From Bifidobacterium vansinderenii (GTDB lineage Bacteria > Actinomycetota > Actinomycetes > Actinomycetales > Bifidobacteriaceae), in contig NZ_NEWD01000004.1 in the NCBI RefSeq assembly GCF_002234915.1, forward strand, positions 1 to 64,000: a stretch of DNA of 64,000 bases, given 5' to 3'. The notes beneath the pieces are model-generated. The model was given only the letters and a program-made list of their open reading frames with translations. It searched no databases and was not told the DNA's origin. The translations under genes were made by a program, and so were the position numbers. Positions 1 to 8,801 of this stretch are shown here, piece after piece. Each line of letters begins with the position of its first letter. Positions within the stretch are counted from its first letter, which is position 1.

Positions 1-553
1 CGATCAGGCATTGGCTCAGGACTTCCTCGAGATCATCGCCGCGCCATTGCGTTACCCGGCCGGCCAGCTGACCGACGTCGAGCTCATGGACATCCGCAGA
101 CTCAAGGCGCGCGTGGAGGCCGAACGACTGCCCCGAGGCGTACGCCGCGAACGGCATCTCAAGCTCGGCAAGGGCGGCCTGTCCGACGTGGAGTGGACCG
201 TGCAGCTGCTGCAGTTGCAGAACGCGCACGAGCACCCCGAACTGCAGGTTGTCTCCACGCTGCCGGCGCTCGACGCACTCGAACGGCTCGAAAAGATCAA
301 TGCCGATGATGCCGCCACGCTGCGCAAGGCATGGACCATGGCCACGAACGCGCGCAACGCGAACTACCTGTGGTCCGGCCGTGCCAACCGTGCCGACGTA
401 CTGCCCGACGATGCCTATTCGCTGGGCGGCATCGCCGCCGTGCTCAAGCGTCCCGCCCACCGCGGACAAGACTTCGAGAACGAGCTGCTTGGCGTAATGC
501 GCCGCTGCCGCGAAGTCACCGATCGCCTCTTCTACGGCAAGGAAGGCGAGTAG
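1..553 (+). CDS. glnE: Glutamine synthetase adenylyltransferase, 3' end only
   Basis: This is the C-terminal part of the bifunctional enzyme that adds AMP to glutamine synthetase and removes it, tuning nitrogen assimilation to the glutamine/2-oxoglutarate ratio. The reading frame is open to the left edge, so the gene starts outside the window. The segment HLKLGKGGLSDVEWTVQLLQ, preceded by RVEAERLPRG, is the conserved core of the second nucleotidyltransferase (adenylyl-transferring) domain, followed by the usual alpha-helical tail ending RLFYGKEGE. About 180 residues of a protein that is normally about 1000 residues are visible. Recognition is from conserved motifs. No regulation can be read because the 5' end is missing. 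Confidence 0.95.
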   Translation, partial: DQALAQDFLEIIAAPLRYPAGQLTDVELMDIRRLKARVEAERLPRGVRRERHLKLGKGGLSDVEWTVQLLQLQNAHEHPELQVVSTLPALDALERLEKINADDAATLRKAWTMATNARNANYLWSGRANRADVLPDDAYSLGGIAAVLKRPAHRGQDFENELLGVMRRCREVTDRLFYGKEGE

Positions 554-628
554 GGAAGCAGTATCCTGATTGGATTCGTTCGATCAGCAAACATGCTGAA
601 TCGGCGATAGTGGAGACAGTGATGGATC

Positions 629-688
629 TGGGCATAAGCGGATCATGAGGAGCGTGTTTTCGACCTCTTTATGATCCGCTTACACCCA
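629..688. terminator. Long imperfect hairpin after glnE
   Basis: TAAGCGGATCAT and its exact reverse complement ATGATCCGCTTA are separated by about 25 bases, and the pairing extends outward (TGGG/CCCA) and partly inward. It lies 75 bases after glnE and directly after the stop codon of a small leftward frame. No T-run follows on either strand, so it is either a factor-aided terminator or a mobile palindromic repeat. Confidence 0.5.
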
Positions 689-689
689 G

Positions 690-827
690 TTACAGTTCAA
701 TTACGATTCTCCTAGACAGGGGACGGATTCCCACGAGCCGTAACTGCCTACTCCGCCAGTGAACCCACCAGATCAGCGATGTCATCATCCCCACACTTGC
801 GCAAGCGGTCATGGCCTTGTCGCTCAT
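690..827 (-). CDS. Possible 45-aa small protein
   Basis: This is a short leftward frame with a credible start: AAAGGGAG lies six bases before an ATG. The product begins MSDKAMTACASVGMMTSLIW, has one short hydrophobic stretch (about residues 8-22) and then a basic tail rich in Arg. The stop codon abuts the 629-688 hairpin, which fits a complete transcription unit. I recognise no family. It could instead be the surviving start of a truncated gene. Coding status rests only on the ribosome site and the downstream hairpin. Confidence 0.3.
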   Translation of the reverse strand: MSDKAMTACASVGMMTSLIWWVHWRSRQLRLVGIRPLSRRIVIEL

Positions 828-990
828 GAGTCTCCCTTTCCGTACGGTGCTTCGTACGTTGTGATTCAACAATGCCTCCCGGTAGTGTGCCATTCGCGAA
901 TCGGCGGGATTGCGATTCCGGCGGTTTTGATTCTTTTGATATTTTTGATATCGAGACGAATCAAGGTTGATACATGTGGAAAGGAACGGC

Positions 991-2100
991 ATGAGATCCA
1001 AGGAAAACCCGTTCAAGCCCACGGCGGGAGGGGAGCCGCCGCTGCTCATCGGACGTAAGCGAATCATCCGCGATTTCGAAAAGGGCCTTGACAACAGCGT
1101 GGGAGCTCCAGGACGCATCATGCTGATCACGGGAGCCCGAGGAACCGGAAAGACGGTGATGCTCACCGTATTCGGAGACAGGGCGCGCGCTCGCAAATGG
1201 GACGTCATCGAGGAGACGGCTTCGGAAGGATTGTGCGAGCGTCTGGTCAATGAACTACGTGCCAGGGATACGGCATTGGACCGGCTCAGCATCCGCCCGT
1301 CATTGAGCTTCGCCGGAGTCGGAGTCAGTTTGGGCGAAGCCGAGCTTTCCCCGAAACGCATGCCGGAGACCCTGCGCAAGGCGATGGCGGAGCGACTGGT
1401 TTCGCTGGAGAAGCATCATGCCGGTCTGCTCATTTCGATCGATGAGACGCAGGCCGCGGACCGTTCCGACATGATTGCCATAGCCACGGCGATACAGCAC
1501 CAGATTCGTGAACGTCGCAACATCGCCATCGTGTTTGCCGGACTGCCGCAGATGGTCTCCGACCTGTTCAACGACGAGGTGATCGCGTTCCTGCGCCGGG
1601 CGAAGACGAACGTACTCACCGACATTCCGGTCGACGAGGTGCGGGCGGCGTTCGAGACGACATTCGAGGCGTCAGGCATGGCCATTACCGGAGAACAGCT
1701 TCAGACCGCAGCTCGGGCGACCGAAGGATACCCGTACATGATCCAGTTGGTTGGATACCACATCTGGGATGCTGCAGACCTGCGTGATTCCGACGTCATC
1801 TCCGACCGGGATGTCAGCGATGGCCTGGCCGAGGCGCGCAAGGACCTTGACAACGCCGTCTGCATTCCGGAGCTGCACGGACTGTCCAGGCGGGACAGGG
1901 AGTATCTGGAGGCGATGGCCCAATCCGATGGTCCCGTCGCCACCGCGGAGGTTGCCGAACGCATGGGCAAAAGCGCGAACTATGCCGCCACCTACCGCAA
2001 GCGCCTTCTTGACGCCTACGTGATCCGTGAGACCGAACGTGGCGAGGTTGATTTCGCCGTGCCGTTCCTTCGCGAATATCTGCGTCGCACCGCGGCGTGA
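991..2100 (+). CDS. AAA-family ATPase with C-terminal winged helix
   Basis: This is a predicted 369-aa ATP-binding protein of the AAA_16/Orc-like ATPase type. Walker A is GARGTGKT near residue 44. Walker B is LLISIDETQA near residue 150, and an arginine-rich sensor region follows. The last 80 residues (RDREYLEAMAQ onward) look like a winged-helix DNA-binding domain. I place the start at the ATG after GGAAAGGAACGGC rather than at an upstream TTG. Its role is unknown: such proteins are found as stand-alone regulators or chaperone-like ATPases, and some belong to mobile or defence regions. It lies alone between glnE and the convergent antiporter gene. Family assignment is firm, function is not. 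Confidence 0.8.
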   Translation: MRSKENPFKPTAGGEPPLLIGRKRIIRDFEKGLDNSVGAPGRIMLITGARGTGKTVMLTVFGDRARARKWDVIEETASEGLCERLVNELRARDTALDRLSIRPSLSFAGVGVSLGEAELSPKRMPETLRKAMAERLVSLEKHHAGLLISIDETQAADRSDMIAIATAIQHQIRERRNIAIVFAGLPQMVSDLFNDEVIAFLRRAKTNVLTDIPVDEVRAAFETTFEASGMAITGEQLQTAARATEGYPYMIQLVGYHIWDAADLRDSDVISDRDVSDGLAEARKDLDNAVCIPELHGLSRRDREYLEAMAQSDGPVATAEVAERMGKSANYAATYRKRLLDAYVIRETERGEVDFAVPFLREYLRRTAA

Positions 2101-2268
2101 TTGCCACGACGATGATTCGGGATGTACTGAAACTCTCACGTTACGACGCTGATTGGTTCAGCCCGCTGCTGCGCATGCCGGTGTTGCGGCCGGTGAAGAA
2201 CTTTACGGTGAGCTATTCTCGGGTGGAGTAGGGGATAGGAGGCTTTTTCGGTGTTGGAGCCCTCCCTC

Positions 2269-2330
2269 TGTCCCTGGCGATCGCCAGGGACATCTCCCTC
2301 CCTTGGAGGGAGAACCAAACCAAGGGAGGG
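2269..2330. repeat. Palindromic intergenic repeat cluster
   Basis: Bases 2269-2292 form a perfect 24-bp palindrome (TGTCCCTGGCGA and its complement). Immediately next to it, CTCCCTCCCTTGG at 2294-2306 pairs with CCAAGGGAGGG at 2320-2330. The cluster abuts the stop codon of the leftward antiporter gene and lies in a convergent intergenic region, so it may act as a transcription stop. The clustered palindromes also resemble REP-type dispersed repeats, which only a genome-wide count could show. Confidence 0.6.
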
Positions 2331-2333
2331 GGC

Positions 2334-4358
2334 TTACAGCACGGCGTCGGCCTGCATGAGGTAGACGTTCTGGCGCATCATCTTCGCCTGGGCGCGGGTG
2401 ATCTCGTCTTCGTCAAGCATCTCGCGGATCGTCTCCAGCTCCAGACGGAACGTCTGCGTACGAATGTCGGCCACGCCCTGACGAGACGGCAGCGTCTGCA
2501 GGCTCACCAGCGACGACGTCTTGGTGTGCAGACTGCTCAGCGCGGCACGGTACTCGCCGATCAGACGGGCGATGATCTCCGCGTTCTCCACGTCGGTGAG
2601 CACCTCCTTCTGCAGGTGCGCGATCGTCGCCTTGAACAGTTCGATCTGAATGGCGCGCATCATGTCCACCTTGCTGGAGCTCAGACCGGGCGCCACGCGT
2701 GCGATGGCCGCCCATGCGCGACGCATGAGGATCGCGAGCTGACGGCGCGGCTTGGCCTGACGGATCTGAATATGATGACCATCCGGGCCGGCCATATGAT
2801 TCAGCGACGTGTTCAGACGGCTCAGCAGCTCCTCGGCCGCCTCCTCCTTCTCGGGATGCTCCTCGATCAGATTGTTCAGCCACACGCGCTCCCACTCCAG
2901 CGTGGTCATACGCACCTTCTGCTCGCGCTTGACCGTCTCTTGCGGCACGGCCAGCTTCACGCGGTCGATGCGTTCGCCGTACGAGTGCATCACGGCGCGG
3001 ACCTCGGCGTGCGTGTCGGGGGTGTCGAGCTCGGCGATCTTGGTGAGCGTGCGGCGCAGCATCTCCACGTTCACGCGTGCGTACTCCTCGCCTTGCGCGT
3101 CGTCGTCTTTGGGGGCGAGCAGCGGCAGCACGACGTTGGCCAGTACCAGCGAGACGACGATGTAGCCGGAGATGATGAACAGCAGGGCGCTGCGCAGCGG
3201 GATGTGCGTGGCCTCGTCGATGCCGTAGGGGAGCGTGAACGCCAGGGCGAGCGAGATGGTGCCCTTCGGACCGCCGAACGTCATCACCGCGGCGCTGTGC
3301 CAACGGTCCTTGGTCATCTTGCGGCGCTTGCCGGTGGTCGCGTCCTTGGTCACGCGCAGCATGCCTGCCATCCACGCGAATCGCAGCACCAGCGACACCA
3401 CGGTGAGCACCACCACGGCGGTCACCAGCATGCGGCTGCTCACGGCCGCGTTCTCCCAGCTGGAACGCATGGCGATGGGCAGTTCGATGCCGAGCAGCAC
3501 GAACACGGAGCCGTTGAGCGTGAACTCCACGAACTGCCACACCGAGTTGGACACCAGATTCGTGCGGGCGATGTCGCTGCCGAAGCCGTAGCGCTGGAAC
3601 GTGATGATCAGTCCGGCCGCCACCACGGACAGCACGCCGGAGACGTGCAGATGCTCGGCGGCGGCGTACGCGGTGAACGGGATGAGGATCTCGATGCCGA
3701 TGCGCAGCGTCATCGTCTCCATGCGGTACCGGCGCAGCAGTAGCACCAGCTGGTTGAACAGGAATCCGATGATCACGCCCACGGTCACGCCGCCGAAGAA
3801 ACTGGCGGTGATGCCGCTGGCGAACTCGGACATCGAGAACGTGCCGGTGAGCGCGGCGGCGCAGGCGAACTGGAAGCCGACGATGCTGGCCGCGTCATTG
3901 AACAGGCTCTCGCCTCTCAGCACGTTGAGCTGGCGGTCGGTGAGCTTGGCCTCCTTGCCCAGCGACGCCACGGCCACGGCGTCGGTCGGTCCCAGCGCGG
4001 CGCCGAGCGCCAGGGCGGCGGCCAGCGGCACGGCGGGCCATAGCACGTGCAGGGTCACGCCGGTCACGGCCAGCGACAGCAGCACCAGGCCGATCGCCAA
4101 TGACAATGACGGGCCGAGGTTCTTCGCCACCTCACGTCTGGGCACGTTGCGGGACTCCAGAAACAGCAGCGGCGCGATGAACAGCACCATGAACAGTTCC
4201 GAATCCAGTTCCAGATTCGGCAGGAACGGCGTGAAATACCAGCAGACACCCAGCGCGATCTGAACCAGAGGCGTGGATACGCGTGGTATGAAATGGCTGA
4301 GAGCCGAGGAAATCAGAACGGCGATCAGAATCTCCAGTACCAACGTGAGCACAGCCAT
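2334..4358 (-). CDS. CPA1-type Na+/H+ antiporter
   Basis: This is a membrane cation/proton antiporter of about 674 residues. The first roughly 430 residues contain about twelve hydrophobic segments with the family signatures GPTDAVAVASLG, GESLFNDAASIVGF and GGPKGTISLALA. The final 240 residues are hydrophilic and helical, the cytoplasmic tail typical of longer NhaP-like proteins. I chose the ATG giving MAVLTLVLEILIAVLI, because AGAGGG precedes it and the first membrane span begins at once; a TTG 25 codons upstream is possible but unlikely. It would exchange Na+ (or K+) for protons in pH and salt homeostasis. It is divergent from pyrB, with 240 bases between them. Confidence 0.9.
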   Translation of the reverse strand: MAVLTLVLEILIAVLISSALSHFIPRVSTPLVQIALGVCWYFTPFLPNLELDSELFMVLFIAPLLFLESRNVPRREVAKNLGPSLSLAIGLVLLSLAVTGVTLHVLWPAVPLAAALALGAALGPTDAVAVASLGKEAKLTDRQLNVLRGESLFNDAASIVGFQFACAAALTGTFSMSEFASGITASFFGGVTVGVIIGFLFNQLVLLLRRYRMETMTLRIGIEILIPFTAYAAAEHLHVSGVLSVVAAGLIITFQRYGFGSDIARTNLVSNSVWQFVEFTLNGSVFVLLGIELPIAMRSSWENAAVSSRMLVTAVVVLTVVSLVLRFAWMAGMLRVTKDATTGKRRKMTKDRWHSAAVMTFGGPKGTISLALAFTLPYGIDEATHIPLRSALLFIISGYIVVSLVLANVVLPLLAPKDDDAQGEEYARVNVEMLRRTLTKIAELDTPDTHAEVRAVMHSYGERIDRVKLAVPQETVKREQKVRMTTLEWERVWLNNLIEEHPEKEEAAEELLSRLNTSLNHMAGPDGHHIQIRQAKPRRQLAILMRRAWAAIARVAPGLSSSKVDMMRAIQIELFKATIAHLQKEVLTDVENAEIIARLIGEYRAALSSLHTKTSSLVSLQTLPSRQGVADIRTQTFRLELETIREMLDEDEITRAQAKMMRQNVYLMQADAVL

Positions 4359-4598
4359 GGCGAAAAGAATCCCTCTTGTCTCTTCGTAGAGTAAAACCTT
4401 ATACGTTTCGACTCTAACAGCCTGATGTTTCAAACGTCGGATGAATTCGTCATTGGCTTACGGGAAACGCCGCGTAAACCCAAGCTGAACAACGCGTGTC
4501 CGGTTTTCGCGCCAATCGTCCCCGTTACAGCTTAGACTTGATTAGGTCGCGACGATGTTGTGGCCGCCTTGATTCTACGTTTTCAGAAAGGCGTGCGC

Positions 4599-5627
4599 AT
4601 GTCATTATCAGCTGCTCAAGCCAGCTCCAATTCATCTCCGAGCAAGGATTTCATCGGCAAAAGCGTGGTTACGCTCGATGATCTGACCACCGAGCAGATC
4701 GAACTGCTGCTGCGCAAGGCGCAGTACATCGATGCCAATCGCAAGCTCGTGTCCCACACCTGCGACGGACGCATCATCGCCACATTGTTCTACGAGCCGA
4801 GCACCCGCACCCGTCTGAGCTTTGAGACGGCCATGCTGCGTCTGGGCGGTCAGGTGATCGGCTTCGCCGGCGCGCAGCTCGCCTCCGTGAGCAAGGGCGA
4901 GTCCATCGCCGACACGCTCAAGACGGTCGAGAACTTCGTCGACGTGATGGCCATCCGACACCCGAAGGAGGGCGCCGCCCTGGTCGCGTCCCACGCCGTG
5001 AACATCCCCGTGATCAACGCGGGCGACGGCGGCCACATGCACCCCACGCAGACGCTGGCCGACCTGTGCACCCTGCAGTCGCGCTTCGGCCGCATCAACA
5101 ACCTCACCGTCGGCCTGTGCGGCGATCTGACCTTCGGTCGTACCGTCCACTCGCTCATCGAGACGCTGTGCCGCTTCGGCAACGTCAACTTCGTGCTCAT
5201 CAGCCCCGACGAGCTGAAGACCCCGCAGTACGTGATCGACCGCATCAACGCGACCGACAACTGCACGTACGTGGAGGTCAAGGACCTGGTCTCCGTGATC
5301 GGCGACCTCGACGTGCTGTACATGACCCGCGTGCAGCAGGAGCGCTTCTTCAACGAGGACGACTACCTGCGTCTGCGCGACACCTACATCCTCGACGAGG
5401 ACAAGATGCGTCTTGCCAAGAAGGACATGGCCGTGCTGCACCCGCTGCCGCGCGTCAACGAGATCTCCGTGGACGTGGACAACGATCCGCGCGCCGCATA
5501 CTTCGAACAGGTGAAGAACGGCATGCTCATGCGCATGGCCCTGGAGTGCTCGGTGCTGGGCGACGAACTGCCCGGCTTCGACCCCGACGGAATCGACGCA
5601 GTCAACACGAAGGAGGTGGCCGCCTGA
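4599..5627 (+). CDS. pyrB: Aspartate carbamoyltransferase, catalytic subunit
   Basis: It condenses carbamoyl phosphate with aspartate, the committed step of UMP synthesis. The product is about 342 residues. The carbamoyl-phosphate motif FYEPSTRTRLSFETAM, followed by SVSKGES and later HPLPRVNEI, is diagnostic. The ATG follows AGAAAGG; an upstream in-frame start is less likely. The stop overlaps the next start as TGATG, and the pyrI ribosome site AAGGAGGTG lies inside the end of pyrB, so catalytic and regulatory subunits should be translationally coupled. It is the first gene of the pyrimidine cluster. I saw no convincing PyrR-type leader upstream. Confidence 0.97.
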   Translation: MSLSAAQASSNSSPSKDFIGKSVVTLDDLTTEQIELLLRKAQYIDANRKLVSHTCDGRIIATLFYEPSTRTRLSFETAMLRLGGQVIGFAGAQLASVSKGESIADTLKTVENFVDVMAIRHPKEGAALVASHAVNIPVINAGDGGHMHPTQTLADLCTLQSRFGRINNLTVGLCGDLTFGRTVHSLIETLCRFGNVNFVLISPDELKTPQYVIDRINATDNCTYVEVKDLVSVIGDLDVLYMTRVQQERFFNEDDYLRLRDTYILDEDKMRLAKKDMAVLHPLPRVNEISVDVDNDPRAAYFEQVKNGMLMRMALECSVLGDELPGFDPDGIDAVNTKEVAA

Positions 5628-6046
5628 TGGAGGTGACCAGCATTAGCGAAGGCATCATCATCGACCACGTACCGGCCGGCACGGCGCTCAAGGTGCTCAA
5701 CTATCTCAACATCGATCCGGCGACCACCCGTCTGGCGCTGATCATGAACGCCACGAGCCACCAGTACGAGTCGAAGGACATCATCAAGATCGAGGGCGAC
5801 GTGGACATCGATCTCGACGTGCTCGGCCTCGTGGCACGTCAGGCCACCGTGGACGTGGTGCATGGCGGACGCATCGTGGAGAAGCTTTCCCCGACGCTGC
5901 CCGAACACGTGACCAACGTGATCACCTGCGTGAACCCGCGCTGCGTCACCACCATCGAGCGCGGCATCAAGCAGCGCTTCCATCTGTCCAATTCGGAGCG
6001 CGTGGAATACCGCTGCGACTACTGCGACGAGGAAGCCAAGCTCTGA
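5627..6046 (+). CDS. pyrI: Aspartate carbamoyltransferase, regulatory subunit
   Basis: This is a 139-aa allosteric chain that binds nucleotides and, through a zinc site, the catalytic chain. The nucleotide-binding domain is the N-terminal 95 residues. The C-terminal zinc domain shows the four cysteines as CVNPRC and YRCDYC, spaced as in the enteric protein. Its presence implies a PyrB6-PyrI6-type holoenzyme under CTP/ATP control rather than the unregulated enzyme of many Gram-positives. It overlaps pyrB by one base and is followed by a long hairpin before pyrC. Confidence 0.96.
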   Translation: MEVTSISEGIIIDHVPAGTALKVLNYLNIDPATTRLALIMNATSHQYESKDIIKIEGDVDIDLDVLGLVARQATVDVVHGGRIVEKLSPTLPEHVTNVITCVNPRCVTTIERGIKQRFHLSNSERVEYRCDYCDEEAKL

Positions 6047-6057
6047 GAAGACCGTTC

Positions 6058-6110
6058 GACTCCGTCGCGCCATACCGAACCCCGAGCGGGGTGGCAGGCG
6101 CGACGGAGTC
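6058..6110 (+). terminator. Long hairpin between pyrI and pyrC
   Basis: GACTCCGTCGCGCC (6058-6071) and GGCGCGACGGAGTC (6097-6110) pair perfectly over 14 bp, with a smaller ACCCCG/CGGGGT stem inside the loop. It starts 12 bases after the pyrI stop. There is no T-run, so it may act as a partial terminator, a processing site or an mRNA-stability element rather than a classical intrinsic terminator. Confidence 0.6.
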
Positions 6111-6140
6111 GTTCCGATCATGAGGACGATCACCGAAGAC

Positions 6141-6170
6141 GACCGACTATTGTTCGACCGACTACTGTTC
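6141..6170 (+). repeat. 15-bp tandem repeat upstream of pyrC
   Basis: GACCGACTATTGTTC is followed directly by GACCGACTACTGTTC, with one mismatch, and then by a partial third unit (GACTGACGACC). The repeat ends about 30 bases before the pyrC start codon, in the leader between the pyrI hairpin and the pyrC ribosome site. Its function is unknown; it could be a simple replication-slippage duplication. Confidence 0.6.
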
Positions 6171-6201
6171 GACTGACGACCACCAAGGAAAGGGACGACG
6201 T

Positions 6202-7623
6202 ATGATCACCCTGCGCGACATCACGGTGTGGGACACCGGCGAGACCATCGACCTGACGATTCCCGAGGGCACGGCGATGCCCGACGGCGACTATGACGCC
6301 ACGGGGCTCACGCTCGCCCCCGGATTCGCCGATCCGCACGTCCACTTCCGCGATCCGGGCCAGACCTACAAGGAGTCCATGGTCTCCGGATGCGAGGCGG
6401 CGGCCTCCGGCGGCTACACCGACGTGCTCATCATGCCGAACACCGTGCCCGCCATGGACGGCGAGACCCTTGCCGACCCCGAGGCGCCCGGCGCCCGCGA
6501 AGTGCTCGACGCGGGATGCGACAACGTCATCGACTACCTGCAGCACTACGAGTCCATCCACAAGGTCGACCTGCCGGTGCGCTACGACCTGTGCGTGTGC
6601 GCGTCGAAGGGCCGCGTCGGCCACGAGGCCACCGAGCTCGACCACTGGCGCCGCTACATGCCCGGCCAGGACGACGAGTCCAAGGACCGCTATCAGCTGG
6701 CCCACCCGGTCACCGCGATCAGCGACGACGGCTCGGCCGTGACCCCGCAGATCCTCGACGACGTGCTCGCCATGACCCGCGAATCCGGCCTCTACCTGAT
6801 CGAACACTGCGAACACCACGACACCGGCGCGGTGAACGAAGGCCCCGTCTCCCGCAAGCTCGGCGTGCCCGGCATCCCGGAGGACACCGAACTCAAGGTC
6901 GTCGAACGCGACATCGCCAAGGCGCGCGAAACCGGCGTGCACATCCACTTCCAGCACGTGAGCACCGCCATCTCGTTCGACGCGATCCGCAAGGCCAAGG
7001 CCGAAGGCCTGCCGATCACCTGCGAGACCGCACCGCACTACCTGGCCCTGTGCGACGAGGCGCTGCTCGAATACGGCACGCTCGCCAAGATGAACCCGCC
7101 GCTGCGTTCGGAGGCGGACCGTCAGGCCACCATCGCGGCCATCGCCGACGGCACCGTCGACCTGCTCGCCACCGACCACGCGCCCCACACGCTCGACGAG
7201 AAGAAGCTCGGCTTCCTCGAAGCCCCCAACGGCATCATCGGCCTGGAATGCGCGTACGGCGTATGCCACAAGGTGCTCGTCGACGGTGGTCACATCTCCG
7301 ACAAGCGCCTGATCGAACTCATGAGCGTCGAACCCATGCGCCTCATGGGCCACGAGCCCACCGACGTCACCGCGCTGCTCGACGAACAGAACGGGAACGG
7401 AGAGCCCGGCGCCAAGCGCACGCTCGACCTCGGCGCACTCGACACGGCCACGGCCGCCGGCATCGGACTGGCCGTGCTCAACACCGGAGAAGCCTGGACG
7501 GTAGACCCCGAACAGTTCCACTCCAAGGCGCGCAACACCCCGTTCGGCGGCTGGCACGTGACCGGACGGCCCCTCGCCACCATCATCGGCACCCGACTCG
7601 TCTTCAGCCGTATCGCGCGCTAG
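6202..7623 (+). CDS. pyrC: Dihydroorotase
   Basis: It cyclises N-carbamoyl-aspartate to dihydroorotate, the third step of UMP synthesis. The product is 473 residues, a little longer than usual for type I bacterial enzymes. The metal-binding motif is DPHVHFRDPG near residue 45, followed by VLIMPNTVPAMDGET. The downstream signature LLATDHAPHT carries the catalytic aspartate and metal histidines. The ATG has the site AAGGAAAGGGA. The 155-base gap after pyrI with a hairpin suggests pyrC-pyrF may be expressed partly independently of pyrBI. Confidence 0.96.
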   Translation: MITLRDITVWDTGETIDLTIPEGTAMPDGDYDATGLTLAPGFADPHVHFRDPGQTYKESMVSGCEAAASGGYTDVLIMPNTVPAMDGETLADPEAPGAREVLDAGCDNVIDYLQHYESIHKVDLPVRYDLCVCASKGRVGHEATELDHWRRYMPGQDDESKDRYQLAHPVTAISDDGSAVTPQILDDVLAMTRESGLYLIEHCEHHDTGAVNEGPVSRKLGVPGIPEDTELKVVERDIAKARETGVHIHFQHVSTAISFDAIRKAKAEGLPITCETAPHYLALCDEALLEYGTLAKMNPPLRSEADRQATIAAIADGTVDLLATDHAPHTLDEKKLGFLEAPNGIIGLECAYGVCHKVLVDGGHISDKRLIELMSVEPMRLMGHEPTDVTALLDEQNGNGEPGAKRTLDLGALDTATAAGIGLAVLNTGEAWTVDPEQFHSKARNTPFGGWHVTGRPLATIIGTRLVFSRIAR

Positions 7624-7712
7624 ACGACCACGCCGCACAGACAAGCACCGCACACACGTAACTGCCACAAGCGTACACAGAACAGACGCACAGAAAGGAA
7701 CCAAGGAACACC

Positions 7713-8801
7713 GTGGATCGACTCATTGACGCCATCAGCGCCGCCGACAATCCCAGCGTGGTCGGCCTCGACCCCAAGCCGGCACTGCTGCCCAAGCAGC
7801 TGATCGACAACGCCCGCGAGGCGACCATCAGCGAAAGCGAAATGGGCAACCCCATGGGCGCGGAAGCCGCATGGTCCATCAACTTCGCCGCCATGTACCT
7901 CAAGTTCAACACGGCGATCATCGACGCCGTCAAGGACATCGTGCCCGCCGTCAAACCCCAGATCGCCATGTACGAGGCGCTCGGCGAAGCCGGACTGTGG
8001 ATGTACGCCCGCACCTGCAAGTACGCGCAGGACAACGGCCTGTACGTGCTCGGCGACATCAAGCGCGGCGACATCGGATCCACCGCCGAAGCCTACGCCC
8101 ACCACCTGAGCGGCTTCCCGCTGAAATTCTCCGACGTGGCCGACCCCGACGAGGTCGAAAACGTGGAACGCAACGCCGAAGCCAACGCCGCCGGCATCGA
8201 CGACGCCGAGGAGAACGGCGACGAATTCCAGTTCGGCTCCGAATGGTACGAGGATGCCGTCACCGTCAACCCGTACCTCGGCACCGACGGCATCACTCCG
8301 TTCGTCGACGCTGCCGCCACCCACGACAAGGACATCTTCATCCTCGTACGCACCTCCAACCCGTCCAGCAGCGAGATCCAGGAACTCGAACTGGCAAACG
8401 GCGGACGCGTCTACGAGCACGTGGCCGACCTAGTCGAAGGCTGGGGCGCCAACACGATCGGCAGCCACGGCTACTCCCGCACCGGCGCCGTGGTCGGCGC
8501 CACCCACCCCGAGGAAGGCGCACGACTGCGCGAACGCATGCCCCATACGTTCTTCCTCGTCCCCGGCTACGGCGCCCAGGGCGGCACCGCCGCCGACGTG
8601 GCACGCATGTTCGACGCCAACGGATCCGGCGCCATCGTCAACTCCTCCCGCGGCATCATCGGTGCATGGAAGAAGAACCCCGACTACAACGAGGACCTCA
8701 ACATCGACGACGCGCTCGCCATCGTGGCGCAGAGCGCCCGCACGGCCGCGCTCGCCATGCGCGAGGACTTGAACTCGGCCCTGAAGGAGGCCCGCCGATG
8801 A
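7713..8801 (+). CDS. pyrF: Orotidine-5'-phosphate decarboxylase, long (type 2) form
   Basis: It decarboxylates OMP to UMP. The catalytic motif is VLGDIKRGDIGSTA, with the Asp-Lys-Asp network, near residue 111. The product of about 362 residues belongs to the longer PyrF subfamily of Actinobacteria; an acidic insertion around residues 140-175 adds to its length. The start is GTG, preceded by AAGGAACACC; no better ATG is present. The stop overlaps the next gene as ATGA. UMP synthesis enzymes downstream (pyrK, pyrD) follow without gaps. Confidence 0.95.
   Translation: MDRLIDAISAADNPSVVGLDPKPALLPKQLIDNAREATISESEMGNPMGAEAAWSINFAAMYLKFNTAIIDAVKDIVPAVKPQIAMYEALGEAGLWMYARTCKYAQDNGLYVLGDIKRGDIGSTAEAYAHHLSGFPLKFSDVADPDEVENVERNAEANAAGIDDAEENGDEFQFGSEWYEDAVTVNPYLGTDGITPFVDAAATHDKDIFILVRTSNPSSSEIQELELANGGRVYEHVADLVEGWGANTIGSHGYSRTGAVVGATHPEEGARLRERMPHTFFLVPGYGAQGGTAADVARMFDANGSGAIVNSSRGIIGAWKKNPDYNEDLNIDDALAIVAQSARTAALAMREDLNSALKEARR

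Noticed and set aside
4359-4598. A PyrR-type attenuator or riboswitch before pyrB
   Set aside because: The 240-base leader contains no clear terminator/antiterminator pair or conserved PyrR-binding loop.
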